Notes: generated from the sequence alone by a model not told the origin. Shown: positions 13,356 through 23,300, numbered from the stretch's first letter. The stretch: DNA of 64,000 nucleotides from Macrostomum hystrix (GCA_950097015.1 CATNEN010000033.1:2480001-2544000); one strand, 5' to 3'. Made by a program: numbers and translations.

Positions 13356-14030
13356 AGCGGCGGGGATTCCGGAGCAGCCCCTGCGCCGTCAAAGGAGCCA
13401 ACTGCTGCGGCACCGACACCGGCGAATGAAAGCACCGCGGCCGCAGAAGCTGCTGAAGTGACGTCATCGGGAGGCGGCCGGCTGCTCGGCAAACTCGCCA
13501 AGCCGCCGGAGCCTATCGCTGAAGTCGACGAGGAGACGCCGCGCCCCTCTGCGCGGCCGATGCCACTGTCCACCGGCGCCGATTCCGCAAAGTCGCTCAC
13601 TGAATTCGTTCGCTCGATGCGCGAGGAGCTGCGCCAGGAACTCGGTGGCCTGAGCGACAAAGTCAGCCGGCTGGACAAGCAGATGTCCGAGCTGCTGCGC
13701 CTGCTGCAGATCCCGGCGCCACCGTCCACAGCCGCAAGTGGTGGAGGTAGAAGCAACGGAAGCGGTGGTGGCAGCAGCGGCAGTGGAAGTGGCTTGGGTG
13801 GCAGTAGCGGCAGCAGCAGCGCTATTTCGAGTCAGCCGCAGCCGCGGACATCTGCAGCTGCACCGGCGGCAGCCGCCCCAGCCAAAGCTGGAGGTGGCAG
13901 CTTTGCCGCGAAGCTGCTGAAGTCAGCCAACGCACCTCCAGCCGCCGCGCCAGCCGCCGCGAACCCCGCAGCAACAGCGGCGGCAACGGCAGCTGTGAAG
14001 AGCAAAATGGACGACCTTGACATGCTGTGA
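2278..14030 (+). CDS. eag: EAG-type voltage-gated K+ channel (KCNH1/5, eag), 5' partial
   Basis: Pore subunit of a tetrameric plasma-membrane K+ channel. Exons: 2278-2508, 3121-3264, 3707-3831, 5177-5575, 7175-7586, 10819-11018, 11096-11348, 12265-12461 and 12987-14030 (stop TGA). All junctions are GT-AG and in phase, giving about 1000 residues; only the N-terminal cap exon is missing. Exons 1-2 encode the PAS domain ([19 protein letters not shown]). Exon 4 holds S1-S3 ([20 protein letters not shown]). Exon 5 holds S4 ([15 protein letters not shown]), S5, the pore helix and the filter SVGFGN. Exon 6 finishes S6. Exons 7-8 hold the C-linker and cyclic-nucleotide-binding-homology domain. Exon 9 adds Gly/Ala-rich linkers, a pure GGC-coded polyglycine tract (about 13312-13356), a C-terminal coiled coil ([17 protein letters not shown]) and the end DDLDML. 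Known insect Eag is closer than ERG or ELK in the conserved blocks ([12 protein letters not shown]). Introns carry the repeats listed separately. Confidence 0.96.
3373..3545. repeat. 30-bp minisatellite in eag intron 2
   Basis: About five imperfect copies of a 30-bp unit (TTTTATCGATCCACCACCC / ACCTCACTCCA) within the intron between exons 2 and 3. The same core recurs in the 31-bp array of intron 3, so the two are related. Confidence 0.8.
4780..5125. repeat. 31-bp minisatellite in eag intron 3
   Basis: About eleven copies of a 31-bp unit (CGATTTTATCGCTCTGCCGC / CCAACTTCACC). Units nearest the exon change to ATCGATCTGCCACCC, the form seen in intron 2. The array ends about 50 bp before the acceptor of exon 4 (exon starts 5177). 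Rare degenerate units appear earlier, around 4660-4760. Confidence 0.88.
6352..6785. repeat. CCCAAAT/CCCAAAC-type minisatellite in eag intron 4
   Basis: C-rich tract made of 7-bp-based words (AAATCCC, AAACCCC, AAACACC) arranged in higher blocks of about 65 bp. It lies in the intron before exon 5. Its reverse complement matches the GGGATTTGGGGTT tract in the next intron (10280-10700). Confidence 0.9.
6829..7154. repeat. 32-bp minisatellite in eag intron 4
   Basis: Ten nearly perfect copies of a 32-bp unit (CATCAGTCCAGGGTCAGTCA / GTGGTGTGTCAG). The array stops 20 bp before the acceptor of exon 5 (AG at 7173-7174). Each unit contains several CAG and GTCAG words. The length is not a multiple of three and there is no sign that it is coding. 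Confidence 0.95.
7690..9470 (+). repeat. 18-bp G-rich minisatellite with higher-order structure
   Basis: About 1.78 kb built on an 18-bp unit (GGGATGGGTTTGGGTGAG) in eag intron 5. A marker block with GGGATGGGTTGGGTTTTGG followed by TGAATGACGGGATG recurs near 7847, 8027, 8230, 8475, 8558, 8803, 9043 and 9216, showing higher-order duplication. Runs of three and four G every 4-7 bases on the sense strand mean the RNA could form G-quadruplexes. Long open frames across it are by-products of the 18-bp period. Confidence 0.95.
10280..10700. repeat. GGGATTTGGGGTT-type minisatellite in eag intron 5
   Basis: G-rich degenerate tract of GGGATTTGGGGTTC words just before exon 6. It is the opposite-strand counterpart of the C-rich tract at 6352-6785; together they flank exon 5 as an inverted pair. 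Confidence 0.88.
11379..11690. repeat. 20-21-bp minisatellite following the exon 7 donor
   Basis: About 15 copies of a unit around CTAACAGGTGACACTCCTGT, starting 30 bp after the true donor of eag exon 7 (GTGAGT at 11349). Nearly every unit contains CAGGTGA, which looks like a 5' splice site. The units diverge into CTATCAGTTGACC forms. Confidence 0.9.
12467..12580 (+). mobile_element. Diverged tRNA-derived SINE fragment in eag intron 8
   Basis: Shares an ordered set of blocks with the SINE at 20904-21165: the B-box-like GAGCTCGAATCCGCGG, then GCAACTTACGCC, then TGAGGGCCA and CCACCAAGG. It lacks the A box and the ATT tail, so it is a 5'-truncated, diverged copy. It begins almost at the exon 8 donor (GTGAGT at 12462). 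Confidence 0.6.
12711..13001 (+). repeat. 26-bp minisatellite containing the exon 9 splice acceptor
   Basis: Eleven units of 26 bp, each TCCAG followed by ATCATCTTCCGCAAA (or one mismatch). The last unit is the real acceptor and start of eag exon 9: AG at 12985-12986, then codons for I-I-F-R-K. Earlier copies place identical AG/ATC junctions at 12727 and every 26 bp. Copies at 12909, 12831 and 12753 are in the same reading frame as the true one, and the 78 bp between them contain no stop. Confidence 0.93.
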
Positions 14031-15181
14031 CGTCAGTACGGCGTCTTCAATGCACCTCTCCTACTCGCTGCACTTCCACCTGACAACTGTATCCCGTCCG
14101 CACCGTTTTTGTCTATTTTCTCCCGCGCCGATCATTATCCTCTCGTTCCGCTTTTGCCACCGTCAAAATGCCAGGCTGACATCAAATGCCAGATGTAAAC
14201 AAATTCAAAAATATTCTGTGTCACAATGGCACTCTCGGTGAATCTGATGTCATCTGACTCTACTGCAGTTTGATGCCAAGCCAAAATGAATTTCGCGGCC
14301 CGAATGAGTTTATGGGATCTTCTTCCTGCACTGTTGGGATTCTTCCCATGGCCAGGAGGGATTAAGCAGCCTCACTAATTTCCTCACATTTCCGCACCAT
14401 GTCTCGCTCACTTCCTGTGGAAATGCAGCTCAGCTTGAGCACTCTTTAGCAGCTGAGAAGCAGCACTTGTCAGTACTCGCGGCTCAATTTGACGCCCGGC
14501 CCAATTGTCTGCTGTATTTTTCAACTGGATTATTTTTCGATACGATGCAAAACTTTGCAAACGCTGCTTGCATGCCTGCAATGTCACTTTGATATGCTTT
14601 TTGCACTGCGGTAAGCACATTGGATAATAACTAAATAAATCATAGATGCTGCGTTTTTCTGTCCGCAACTGAACCATTTTAACTAGGCGCCATTCCGTCA
14701 GTAATACACTACTGCTGTGCTTGATGCGCAGTAGTGTGACTCGAAAGTTTAAAACCAATGGAGAATTAAAAACACTCGGTGATTATGTTTTATGTTTTGT
14801 CAATTCTCCCGCTCAAATATTGGATTTCGTTAGAAAATCTCTGACATAAAAATGGAATTTTTTCTCAACCGATCTCCTACTCAAAGTTTAAACTACTTAC
14901 AGTAGCTTAAAGTATATTTAAGTTGAAACCTTCTCAAAGAGGGACAGTTTTGCCAGCACTTGCAGCTATTCGGCAGGGCAGGACAGAACTTTAGAAAAAT
15001 AAATAGAGCAAGCAACAAACAAAAAAGTTTTTAAGCCCCAATTCAGGACTTTAGTATGAGGATAAAAAACAACAAAGCACAGAAAGTCACAATTCATTTG
15101 GAACTTAAAAAACCCATTGTTAAAAGGGCCCCAGCCCGCTTTGTGCAGCTCCGGTTGCTGCCCTGGCCACTGCCGCAGCGC
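14031..15181 (+). other. eag 3' UTR and intergenic spacer
   Basis: Non-coding. A candidate polyadenylation signal AATAAA lies at 14634-14639, about 600 bp after the eag stop. The rest is unique, moderately AT-rich spacer between the convergent eag and RSPH9 genes; no other gene was seen. Confidence 0.5.
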
Positions 15182-16180
15182 TCACAGCATGAAGGCCAGG
15201 TCCAGGTTCTTCTGCCCTACGCCGGCATAGAATGAGCCGTAGAGCCTCGTGCCCGGCACATGGTAGAAATAGTAGCCAGGCCACAGGTGGCTGCGGAGGC
15301 ACACCAGGCCGCTGCCTCGCTCGTACACCACCCCCCAGGAGCCTGAAAATCCGGGGTTGGTTGATCTGCACTCCTCATGCATTCGAGTGACCGATTGAGT
15401 TCGCTGAGAAGTAACACAAGTAGGAGTCCTTACCCAGCGGAATGTCCTCAGCAATGGGGTCGAGGAAGTCGATGGCCTTGTCCGCTCCGGCGAACTCCAG
15501 CTGACGGCGCCGATGCAGCTCGCCGCTGCCGCGGAAGTGCAAGTAGGACGTCAGCTTGCAGCTGTCCGCCACGCTGAGGCCCTCGAAGCTGCGGTTCTCC
15601 ACCACCTGGCCATTGGGGGTGCGCACGAAGGCTCCGCGGGGCACGACGGCAACGTCGGCGTCGATCTCGGCGACAACGGCGGCCAGGCGCTCCTCCTCCT
15701 TGATGGTGATGGTCTCCTCTTCCTCGTGGATCTCATCGCCTTCGCCGGGAATCCGCTTGATCTCCACGTGCTCGAAGTCGTGCGACGGGTCGCCGGTGAA
15801 GCGGCCGCGGGCCAAGGCGGCCTTCGCTTTGATTTCCGGTGTGGCCACGGGCAGCACGCCCCACTCCATGCAGTCCTTGCTGTGGGTTGGGGAAATGCGG
15901 ATAACAATAGTGCCAACCTTCTGGATGAACTTTTTGCGGGAGCCGGATCTCACCTGTACAGTGCTCGAGTATCGCTCAACTCGTCCTGGCCCACGCCCTT
16001 GGCGATGAAATAGTCATCCTTGATGCCGGAGATACGGCCCCACAGGTAGACCTTCTGGAACTTCTGCTCCTGCTTGAGAATCACCAGCGATGTTTGAAGC
16101 TTGGCCCGCTGCTCGGGGCTCAGAACGACGCCACAGCCGCCAAGGTACTCGAGGCCCGACTTAAAGGTTGTGGATTCCAT
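15182..16180 (-). CDS. RSPH9: Radial spoke head protein 9
   Basis: Component of the axonemal radial spoke head, which couples the central pair to dynein in motile cilia and flagella. Exons on the - strand: 16180-15954, 15879-15434 and 15342-15182; introns of 74 and 91 bp, all GT-AG and in phase. The predicted protein has 277 residues, against 276 in human RSPH9. It aligns along its length by motifs: VYLWGRISG, DYFIAKG, KDCMEWGVLP, GRFTGDPSHDFEH, VVPRGAFV, RSFEGLS, SYLHFR, the tail YGSFYAGVGQKNLDLAFML. The start ATG at 16178-16180 gives the expected N-terminus. The gene is convergent with eag and complete. No AATAAA was seen just after the stop. Confidence 0.96.
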
Positions 16181-16355
16181 TTCGTCTCAGGTACTTTTGA
16201 GCTGAAATCAGAAAGAGAAGTGCCGAAGTCTGTAGGTAAATGTCTAATTGTTGTTTATTCTGATTGCAGATCGCTTCTCTGTGACGTAACTTTTTAAAAC
16301 TATAAAATATACATGCATTGTTGGTCATAATTTATTGCTTTAAAAAATGTATATA

Positions 16356-16682
16356 TCTATTATACTAAAAATGAAAATCTTGCTTGTATGTTTGCAATCG
16401 ACTAGCTCCCGAACGGCTCAACCGATTTTCAAAATTCCTTCGCCAAAAGATCACAAATGGGCCGGAATCGGTACACGTAATTTTATTAAGCTTAATTCCA
16501 TTGCCAAGGGGATTAAATATTCGAAAAACTGTTTTAAATAGGCTTTTCTAATGCATTCTTGTTTTCAGCTTGTGCACAGTGAGGCTCCAGTGCCAATTTT
16601 TATGATTGCATCAGAGCCAGTTTTGATAACGAACTGATAAGAGCTCAAGGGAGGCTACCCAGAGGGTAGCGAAGGCAGCTAG
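16356..16682 (+). mobile_element. Non-autonomous Helitron-like element
   Basis: 327 bp. It starts with TCTATTATACTAAAAATG after an A and ends with CTAG before a T, as expected for A/T insertion without target duplication. A hairpin GCTACC-CAGAG-GGTAGC (16654-16670) sits 8 bp before the terminal CTAG, the classic Helitron 3' structure. The internal sequence (CTCCCGAACGGCTCAACCG) resembles a word common in invertebrate dispersed elements. There is no Rep/helicase coding sequence. Confidence 0.65.
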
Positions 16683-18848
16683 TTAAGGAACTAAAAGCAC
16701 AATTAAAGTTGCACTTTCCTTATTTAAAAAGATTTATGATTTGTGTTCTCATTACAAACTATTCTAAATATAAATATAAATATAAATATATAAAAATAAA
16801 AATAAAAATATTATATTTAATTAACTTTCATTAAATTGTACATTTATTTAGAGCTACTGTTTTTACCAAATACAATTTCCATACATCACATTCACTAAGT
16901 CTGAGTTTCTATAAATAAGTTAATATATTTGTTGAAGCCCACTATCTATATGGGTTCAATATATATAATACTGAACCATCAATATATATCATATAAGGGC
17001 TCAAGATATATGGGGTTCGAAATATCTACTATACCCAACGTGCTAACTGAAAAAGCAAAAATGATGAATTTAACGTGTATTAAAAACTCATTCATAGCAC
17101 TTGCAAAGCCTATGTAGTATAGGAGACCTTAAAAGCTGTAAAAATCTAATATTTTTACGAGCATGATCCAGAGACACAGCCAATTTGTCCATGATAGTGA
17201 AAGTGATATTACAACTACAGTTCCATATATGCAACAAAACGTAATTTAAAGGTGTATTTTGTTTAAAAATACTCCACAAGCGACAAGTCCACAAGAGCGT
17301 ACTAAAAATATACAAATTCATCAGAGCAAGACAGATTTATTTTACAACTCAGCGTTTTTGCGAAACGATCAGAGGGCGATATATATATATATATATCGTC
17401 TATGACTATATGTTGTATGATATAAATATAATTTTGAGATCAGCTGATAATTTAATAATATCTGATCATTTCGAAGTTCTCAAGTCTTTAAAATCAAGAA
17501 TAGTACTTATTATTAGAGCAAGCTGAAACTGTAGCAAAGTTGTTTCGTGAGGTTGTCCGAGTAATAATTCCACATTTTGAAATTCTGATAGAACTTGCCT
17601 TGACAACAGACTACTGAAGCAAATTACAATTAAAAGCTTTTTATCTAACAAAGTTATATATCATACAATAATTGTTCAAAAACGTATTTTTATTGCAAGA
17701 AGTTTTTACCAGAAGAGTAAGACTAAAAAGCATTTGTTATAAATGTTTTTGCGTAAATCTATTCTTCACTCAAATTAAATCCGACGAGATAAGGCCATGT
17801 TTCATTTTTGGGGCCGGAAAAAGATTAGGAATTAAATTTTGCTGCTTATAGATTGATTCTTATCGATACATTGAAATATTTCGGCAACGTTTTAGATTTT
17901 ATGTTGTAGATTTACATAGCAAGAGTTATATGCATTTCTAGCACATTATAATGCACACGTCGATCTTATAAACCAAGATGTAAATATTGCTTGCTTGTAT
18001 GTTTCTAAACTAATGTACTTTATGTCGTATATATGCATGCGTTTTCGCCTAAAGCAGAAGGCATTTCATTCACAAAGGCAATGCAAAAACGTGCCGTTAT
18101 ATATGTGTGTTAAGTTAACTTTCAACTCTTAAAGCATATATTTATGCCGCGTATCATAATTGCGATAATTAGCATGAATAATTTCTTGGAATTAACTTGG
18201 ACTTGGACTTAACTTGGAATTAATTCGATGTCAGCTGAATGGATAGGACATATGTTTCATAGGGCACAGAATGAAAATAAGTTTCATAACTAGTTTTTGT
18301 ACATTTGATGTAATTTATAGCTCGTGATTGCGCTGTTATATTGTCGAGTCGAATTCGCATAGAAAAATGGACTGTGGGAATAATGGCTGTATTTGTTCTT
18401 TGAACATAAGTATCATGCAAATACAAACATATTCCTAGATTATTTATATACATTCCTAAATTACGGGTACAGAAACAATCTTTAGACCGTATTTATACCG
18501 TAATAGGCACACTTGGTACGAGTATATATATGCACTAAAAAAGGATTAATACGAAGTGTGACGTTCAGCAATAGTTGCTAACGTCGATTAAAATAGTAAT
18601 CAAACTATTCGAAATCACTGAGTGTGAATATACATTACACTCGCAATAGATTGTTTTGTTAGCTGAATTGGTTGGGACATCTTATTAAGTAATCAACATC
18701 GAACACCTGGCAAAACCGAAAGCAGATGGACTAGAAATAAAAAAAGCAAAATAGCAATAACAAAGTCTGGATTGTAAAAATGGACAACAGACACTCATTG
18801 AAGTAGTAATTTGTGGTTCTGAGTTCAATTAAGAAATTCAGGCCACCA
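16683..18848. other. AT-rich intergenic spacer
   Basis: Strongly AT-rich sequence with simple tracts (TATAAA repeats near 16770-16810, an AT dinucleotide run near 17381-17396). No conserved coding signal on either strand. The final part, adjacent to 18849, is presumably the 3' UTR of the Rho-like gene. Confidence 0.5.
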
Positions 18849-19490
18849 CTAGAGCAGGTCGCAGCGGTCTCCGAGGCGCCCAAACCTGCGACTCCGGCCG
18901 CTCTTGCCACCGGCGTCTCGCCGGACTCCAAGCAGCAAGGCCAGGGTCAGGTCCAGCACCTTGCTGATGCCCTCGCTCGTTAAGGCGGAGCATTCGACAT
19001 ACTCGAGGATCTGCTCGTTTCTACCCAGAATGCCATCGATTTTTGCCCGGCTGACAACGCTGCGACTGCCTTCGCCGCCATGGCCGTTGGATTTGCAGAG
19101 ATCCAGCTTGGTGCCCACCAGCAGCACCTTGGCTTTGTAGCTGTGCAGCTCGGGCAGCCAGGCCGCCTCCAAGTTTTCGAAGCTGACCTGATCAGTCAGG
19201 CAGAAGCACAGTAGGAACAGGTCCACGGACGAGTAGCTGGCCTGCCGCAGGTGCTTGAAGTCCTCCTGGCCGGCTGTGTCACAGAGCTCCAGCCGGCAGG
19301 TCTGGCCCCGATACGGGTGGCTTATCTCGGTGTTCTCCACAATGGTCGGCACGTAGACGTTAAGCTGCGGCACCTGGCCAATGAGTCGCATCACCATGCA
19401 GGTCTTACCAACGCACGCGTCGCCAATGACCACGCACTTGAATGGTCGGTTGCGTGGCGGCTGCTCCTGCTTGCCAGCTTTCGCTGCCAT
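18849..19490 (-). CDS. Rho-family-like small GTPase with altered P-loop
   Basis: 213-residue single-exon GTPase, start ATG at 19488-19490 and stop TAG at 18849-18851. G motifs in order: P-loop GDACVGKT (residues 23-30), switch I YVPTIVEN, switch II DTAGQEDF, base-recognition TKLD and SALT. The pattern is Rho/Rac-like, but the long Rho insert helix is not evident. The residue matching Gly12 of Rac1 is Ala (residue 25), a position where substitution usually lowers GTP hydrolysis; the catalytic Gln of DTAGQ is kept. The C-terminus is basic (SGRSRRFGR) and ends CDLL, a CaaX box with a terminal Leu, which predicts geranylgeranylation and membrane attachment. No introns, so it may be a retrogene or an atypical Rho member. 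Confidence 0.88.
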   Translation of the reverse strand: MAAKAGKQEQPPRNRPFKCVVIGDACVGKTCMVMRLIGQVPQLNVYVPTIVENTEISHPYRGQTCRLELCDTAGQEDFKHLRQASYSSVDLFLLCFCLTDQVSFENLEAAWLPELHSYKAKVLLVGTKLDLCKSNGHGGEGSRSVVSRAKIDGILGRNEQILEYVECSALTSEGISKVLDLTLALLLGVRRDAGGKSGRSRRFGRLGDRCDLL

Positions 19491-20903
19491 GACACCGGAC
19501 CGTTTAGCACAATGTTGATGTGAACAAAAAATTCTCTTTCAATGATAAAGTTGTGCAGAGTTGAGGTACGCAGAAAATTTATTAATCACAACTTCGAGCT
19601 TCGCATAGTCTTGCCACCTCTCTCCCAATGTGCCCTCCTGTGCGAGCGGTTTCATTTGCAGTGTACAGCAGAATAGAATCTACGACCATTTCATTCCCAG
19701 TAACTGTACAGGCCATATGGTGGCGGTGCAGCTTGTTTGGCTAGCCTGTCGTCAAACATTCACAGAGCCGCAGGGACAGAGGTTTAAGAGCAAAGTTTGT
19801 CTGCGCAGTAGATACCAGCAAATGAAACTTGGATTAGCGAAGTACTCTGAATGCCTGCTGTGCCCGGAAAAGCTTCGGATTTAGAAATAATCAATTGGAT
19901 TCAAAACAGATCAGAGCCACATACATTTGCACAATGAGAGCCTTTAGATGCAGCAGTCGTTTGTCACTTTGTATACAAATAGATGGGAAACTTAAATATA
20001 TTTCCCGCTCTCTTGCTTGGGGATTTGGTAGCTGAAAATATTATTGTCAACTGAAAACATTAGTCAATTATGGGCCTAGAAATCAGGGTGGTGTGACGGC
20101 CTTCCGTCATTGGGTTCAGCCGGTTCAGTCCACGGACTGAAGTAAAAATCAGCGTCTGTGCCACGGACGCAGCTATTTGGGCCAGGTAATGTCCACATAT
20201 TTATAAGTTTCATCATTAGGCAGGCATGCCTTTGTTAACTTTCATATCTTTTGTTTCATACAAGTCGGTCTGGCAGGGTGAACCCTCTGCCAGACGCTCC
20301 CTAGCTCCTTGCCTTGCCCTGGGCTGATGCAGTCAAACTCGGGACTGGGCGTCTAGGGCTGGCCCTAGAACAGGGAACAGCGTGCCTGATGCATGTAACC
20401 AGCTGGGTATTCAGTCTCCTCTTTCATCTTCCTCTGTCTCGCAGGGTAGGGTTTGTCTTGGTAAAAAAGATTAATTAATTGGCATCGCCTAACCATGCAT
20501 TTTTTTCACGGAATCTTGAACTACTTCTCACTTACAAGTCAAAAAATAAAATTGCATCGAAAAATATGTTCCAGCTTGTATTAGTGAAGTGCGGCACTTT
20601 TACTGAATGGGAGCGGAGCCAGTCGTTCAATTAGAATTAAATTTACCGTGTGTTGTCCACTTCAATCCGAAATTTACAACTAATAGAATAGAATAGAATA
20701 GCGCTGATTATGAACGGTTTAAACCTGTCGAAACCCGACACTGTTGGTTTACCAGCCAGGTATACCAATTAAATATTCTGTTTAGCCGATAGTCTATAGC
20801 TGTCCTCCGCCACATGAATTGGATCATTTTGGAGAACTATTTTGAGATCTACCAATGAAGGCCGATTGTTGCCCGCATTGAATGTCTATGGCCTTGACTT
20901 GGG
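19491..20903. other. Intergenic region with short hairpins
   Basis: No supported gene. Two strong inverted repeats occur close together: TCTGGCAG/CTGCCAGA (20269-20276 with 20287-20294) and TCTAGGGC/GCCCTAGA with a 2-base loop (20352-20369). They lie in a GC-richer 170-bp island inside AT-rich spacer, possibly part of a degraded repeat. Confidence 0.4.
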
Positions 20904-21099
20904 GGGGTGGATGGCAGAGCGGTCAAAGCGTTAGCCTCTTGAAACAAGGTTATTGAGCTCGATTCCGCGGCTAGGCCAAGTTCGTGCTTGGGGGCTTGTC
21001 GTGCAATTTTCGCCCTTGAGGGCCAATCTCCAAGGTGCAGTGAAGGTGAACACTGCTTGACGTCGAGAAAGTCTTGGCTTCCTCGCTGGACTGCAGGTC

Positions 21100-21165
<66 letters not shown>
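20904..21165 (+). mobile_element. tRNA-derived SINE with (ATT)n tail
   Basis: The head resembles a tRNA gene: A box TGGCAGAGCGG (20912-20922) and B box AGCTCGATTCC (20956-20966), correctly spaced for RNA polymerase III. A tRNA-unrelated body of about 130 bp follows, and the element ends in about 21 ATT repeats (21100-21165). The tRNA fold is degenerate, so this is not a working tRNA. A related fragment lies in eag intron 8. Target duplication is unclear; only TATGGC is shared by the two flanks. Confidence 0.75.
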
Positions 21166-21250
21166 GGCTACGGCTTGCTACATCTGTCATTGCTAAACTG
21201 CCCACAAATTAGTGCCATAGACATTTAGAGAGTGCACCAATGTATAAGTA

Positions 21251-22528
21251 ATGAACGGCTATGAGTGCACGAATGCATTTGCAATTGGATCTTTTACAGT
21301 TAGGCAACACGTCAAAATCCGTTTTGAAGCAAGAAGAATGGGCGATAAAAAATTTCGCGAGGTCCTTTCCAATAAGAAGAACTACTTTATCAATCTGGAG
21401 ACGGCAGAAATTCAGCAGCTTGTAACAACATTGCGAATTTTCTACGCGTTTGTGCGCAAGGTTGATGGTGGACTGTATGCGCCTGCCTCGTTAATTACAG
21501 CTCGTGCCGATCTGTATCGGTATATTAGTCGCTTCCGCGATATAAACATTATTGAAGATCTGCGTTTTGTTAAGGCAAATCTTCAACTAAAAGCTACAGC
21601 TGCAATGTTTATCAAGGCAGGTGGCAGTGTGAAGCAATTTGCTACAATTGAGCCGGAAGATTTAGCGAAGCTACGTGTCTACTTTGATAGAAGTACACCA
21701 ACAGTATTGCAACAAGAGATGTACTTCGTTTTGGCTGTACATTTTGGTCTGCGTGGACGAGAGTGGCTGCGCAAGCTGACTGTCGATTATATTAAAAGAG
21801 TAACAATCAATGGGCTTCGCGCTTTCAAACTAGCCTCTATGGAAACAAAAAATTTTCGTGGCAGTTTAGAGACGCGAACTTCCGAAAGATCGCAAACAGA
21901 GCGTGCTTGTTGAAACTAACGAGGATCGTTGTCCCTACGAGTGCGTGGAGCTATACTTAAAAAAGATCGAAGAGGTGAAGTTATCCGAAGGTGTCTCGAC
22001 TGCTACGTTGTTTCTCCGACCTAGAGTGCGCGTTCTAGACAACTCGTGGTTTTATGCCAAGCAGGTGGTCGGCGACAACACCCTCGGTAACATGATGCGT
22101 TCTATTTCCGAAGCAGCTAACCTTATACGGGACACTGTCTTCGAGTTACGCTCGTCACCGAGTTAAACACGGCAAAAGTTCCCCTGCGGGATATTTGCGC
22201 TGTTACGGGACACAAAAGTGAAGGATCCATGGAACGATATATTCGTAACGGCAGAAAGCGCGATGCTGACATGGCTGCGTTGTCTTCGACAATTAGTTCA
22301 ATTGGAGTACCCAAAATCACTGCTACAGATACTGCTAGTGATGCTCCTCTTATAACAGCCGCCCAATCCGTCAGTATGGTGTCAGCGAGGGATGCTCAGC
22401 AGCCTACATCCCGAATGGAACCGCAACAGAATCTAGCAACTGCTATTTCTGGTACATTTCACAATTGCCAGTTCCATGTTCACGTCAATAATCGTCAGTT
22501 AGTTGAATTTAATATAATAACAATTTAA
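21251..22528 (+). pseudogene. Crypton-like tyrosine recombinase, frameshifted
   Basis: Decayed tyrosine-recombinase transposase of Crypton/DUF3504 type. An N-terminal helical region (FYAFVRKVDGGLYAPASL, INIIEDLRFVKANLQ) is followed by the catalytic domain with HFGLRGREWL (first catalytic Arg), a box with HCLRVT, then AVTGHKSEGSMERYIR (TGH and the nucleophile Tyr). The reading frame shifts twice: once between about 21870 and 21880 and once near 22130-22140. The three segments together give the full domain order. A C-terminal Cys motif (SGTFHNCQFHVHV) follows at 22449-22488. It is in the same orientation as the second Crypton copy but well diverged from it. Confidence 0.82.
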
Positions 22529-23300
22529 TTGAAAATTTAAAAACTTGTAGTTTTGCTCTGATTCAGTACACGCTTATGTTGAAAAGTACATTTGTTAACT
22601 GTTTGTATTTTGTGTGCTACGTTATGTAATAAAAAATAATATATATTGCCTTTGAGAAGTTTTACCATAGAAATTTGAAGCGTGCAACAATAAACCTCGA
22701 TTAGTATACCCCTAAAAACCCCTTCAAAATGATACAATGGAGAGATGACGCACGGCTTTTGAGTGCAGCAACGACCTAGGCAAGAGTGCGCGTTAGCGAC
22801 ATCATTGACATATAACCAAGTGTGCGTAAACGTCTCAAGCTCGTGTATAGTTTATGGCCCAAAGGCCATCAAAGAAATAGATTGAAGTGTGCAGTAAATT
22901 CCGCAACTGTGCGGTAAATGTGCGGCTACTTGATCTCCGTGCCATCCCTCTTCTGAGCTACAATGCAGTAAATCCCAGACGGGTATTGTCTATGGGCCGA
23001 AGGAGCTGGTCTTGCGCACACACACTTGGTCATAAATCAATGCACTTATGCTAGGCTTCCTAGTGCGTAAATAGTCTATGGCACTCGTATTTACGCACTC
23101 GGAAGCCTAGCATAAATCTACCATTGACTAACGATTTTGCAGTGCCGCATTGATACTTTTTACCATAGAGGCGTGTGGCAACGACCCGATTCGCGTGCGG
23201 CAAATTCAAATTCAAATTCACCCGTTGTCGCACGCATCTATTTTTAGATTTATTCTGTTTCACTCACAGAGAAAAATAAAGTAGAGTTGCGGAAGTAGAG
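22529..23300. other. Spacer between the two Crypton copies
   Basis: Non-coding sequence with repeated words such as CTATGG, TTTATGG and GTGCGG(T/C)AAA, and the long hairpin listed separately. It may contain the 5' non-coding part of the second Crypton or a small palindromic element. Confidence 0.4.
23046..23115. repeat. Long near-perfect inverted repeat
   Basis: Arms 23046-23073 and 23088-23115, 28 bp each, with one mismatch (TTATGCTAGGCTTCC at the outer end) and a 14-base loop. It lies 200 bp upstream of the second Crypton-like reading frame. It could be the end structure of a small palindromic element; no transposase is linked to it. Confidence 0.85.

Noticed and set aside
15377-16013. Open frames on the + strand opposite RSPH9
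   Set aside because: Shadows of the GC-rich RSPH9 coding exon; no homology and no splice logic.
20904-20975. Functional tRNA gene
   Set aside because: A and B boxes are present, but no consistent acceptor or anticodon stem can be drawn, and the sequence continues into a SINE body with an ATT tail.
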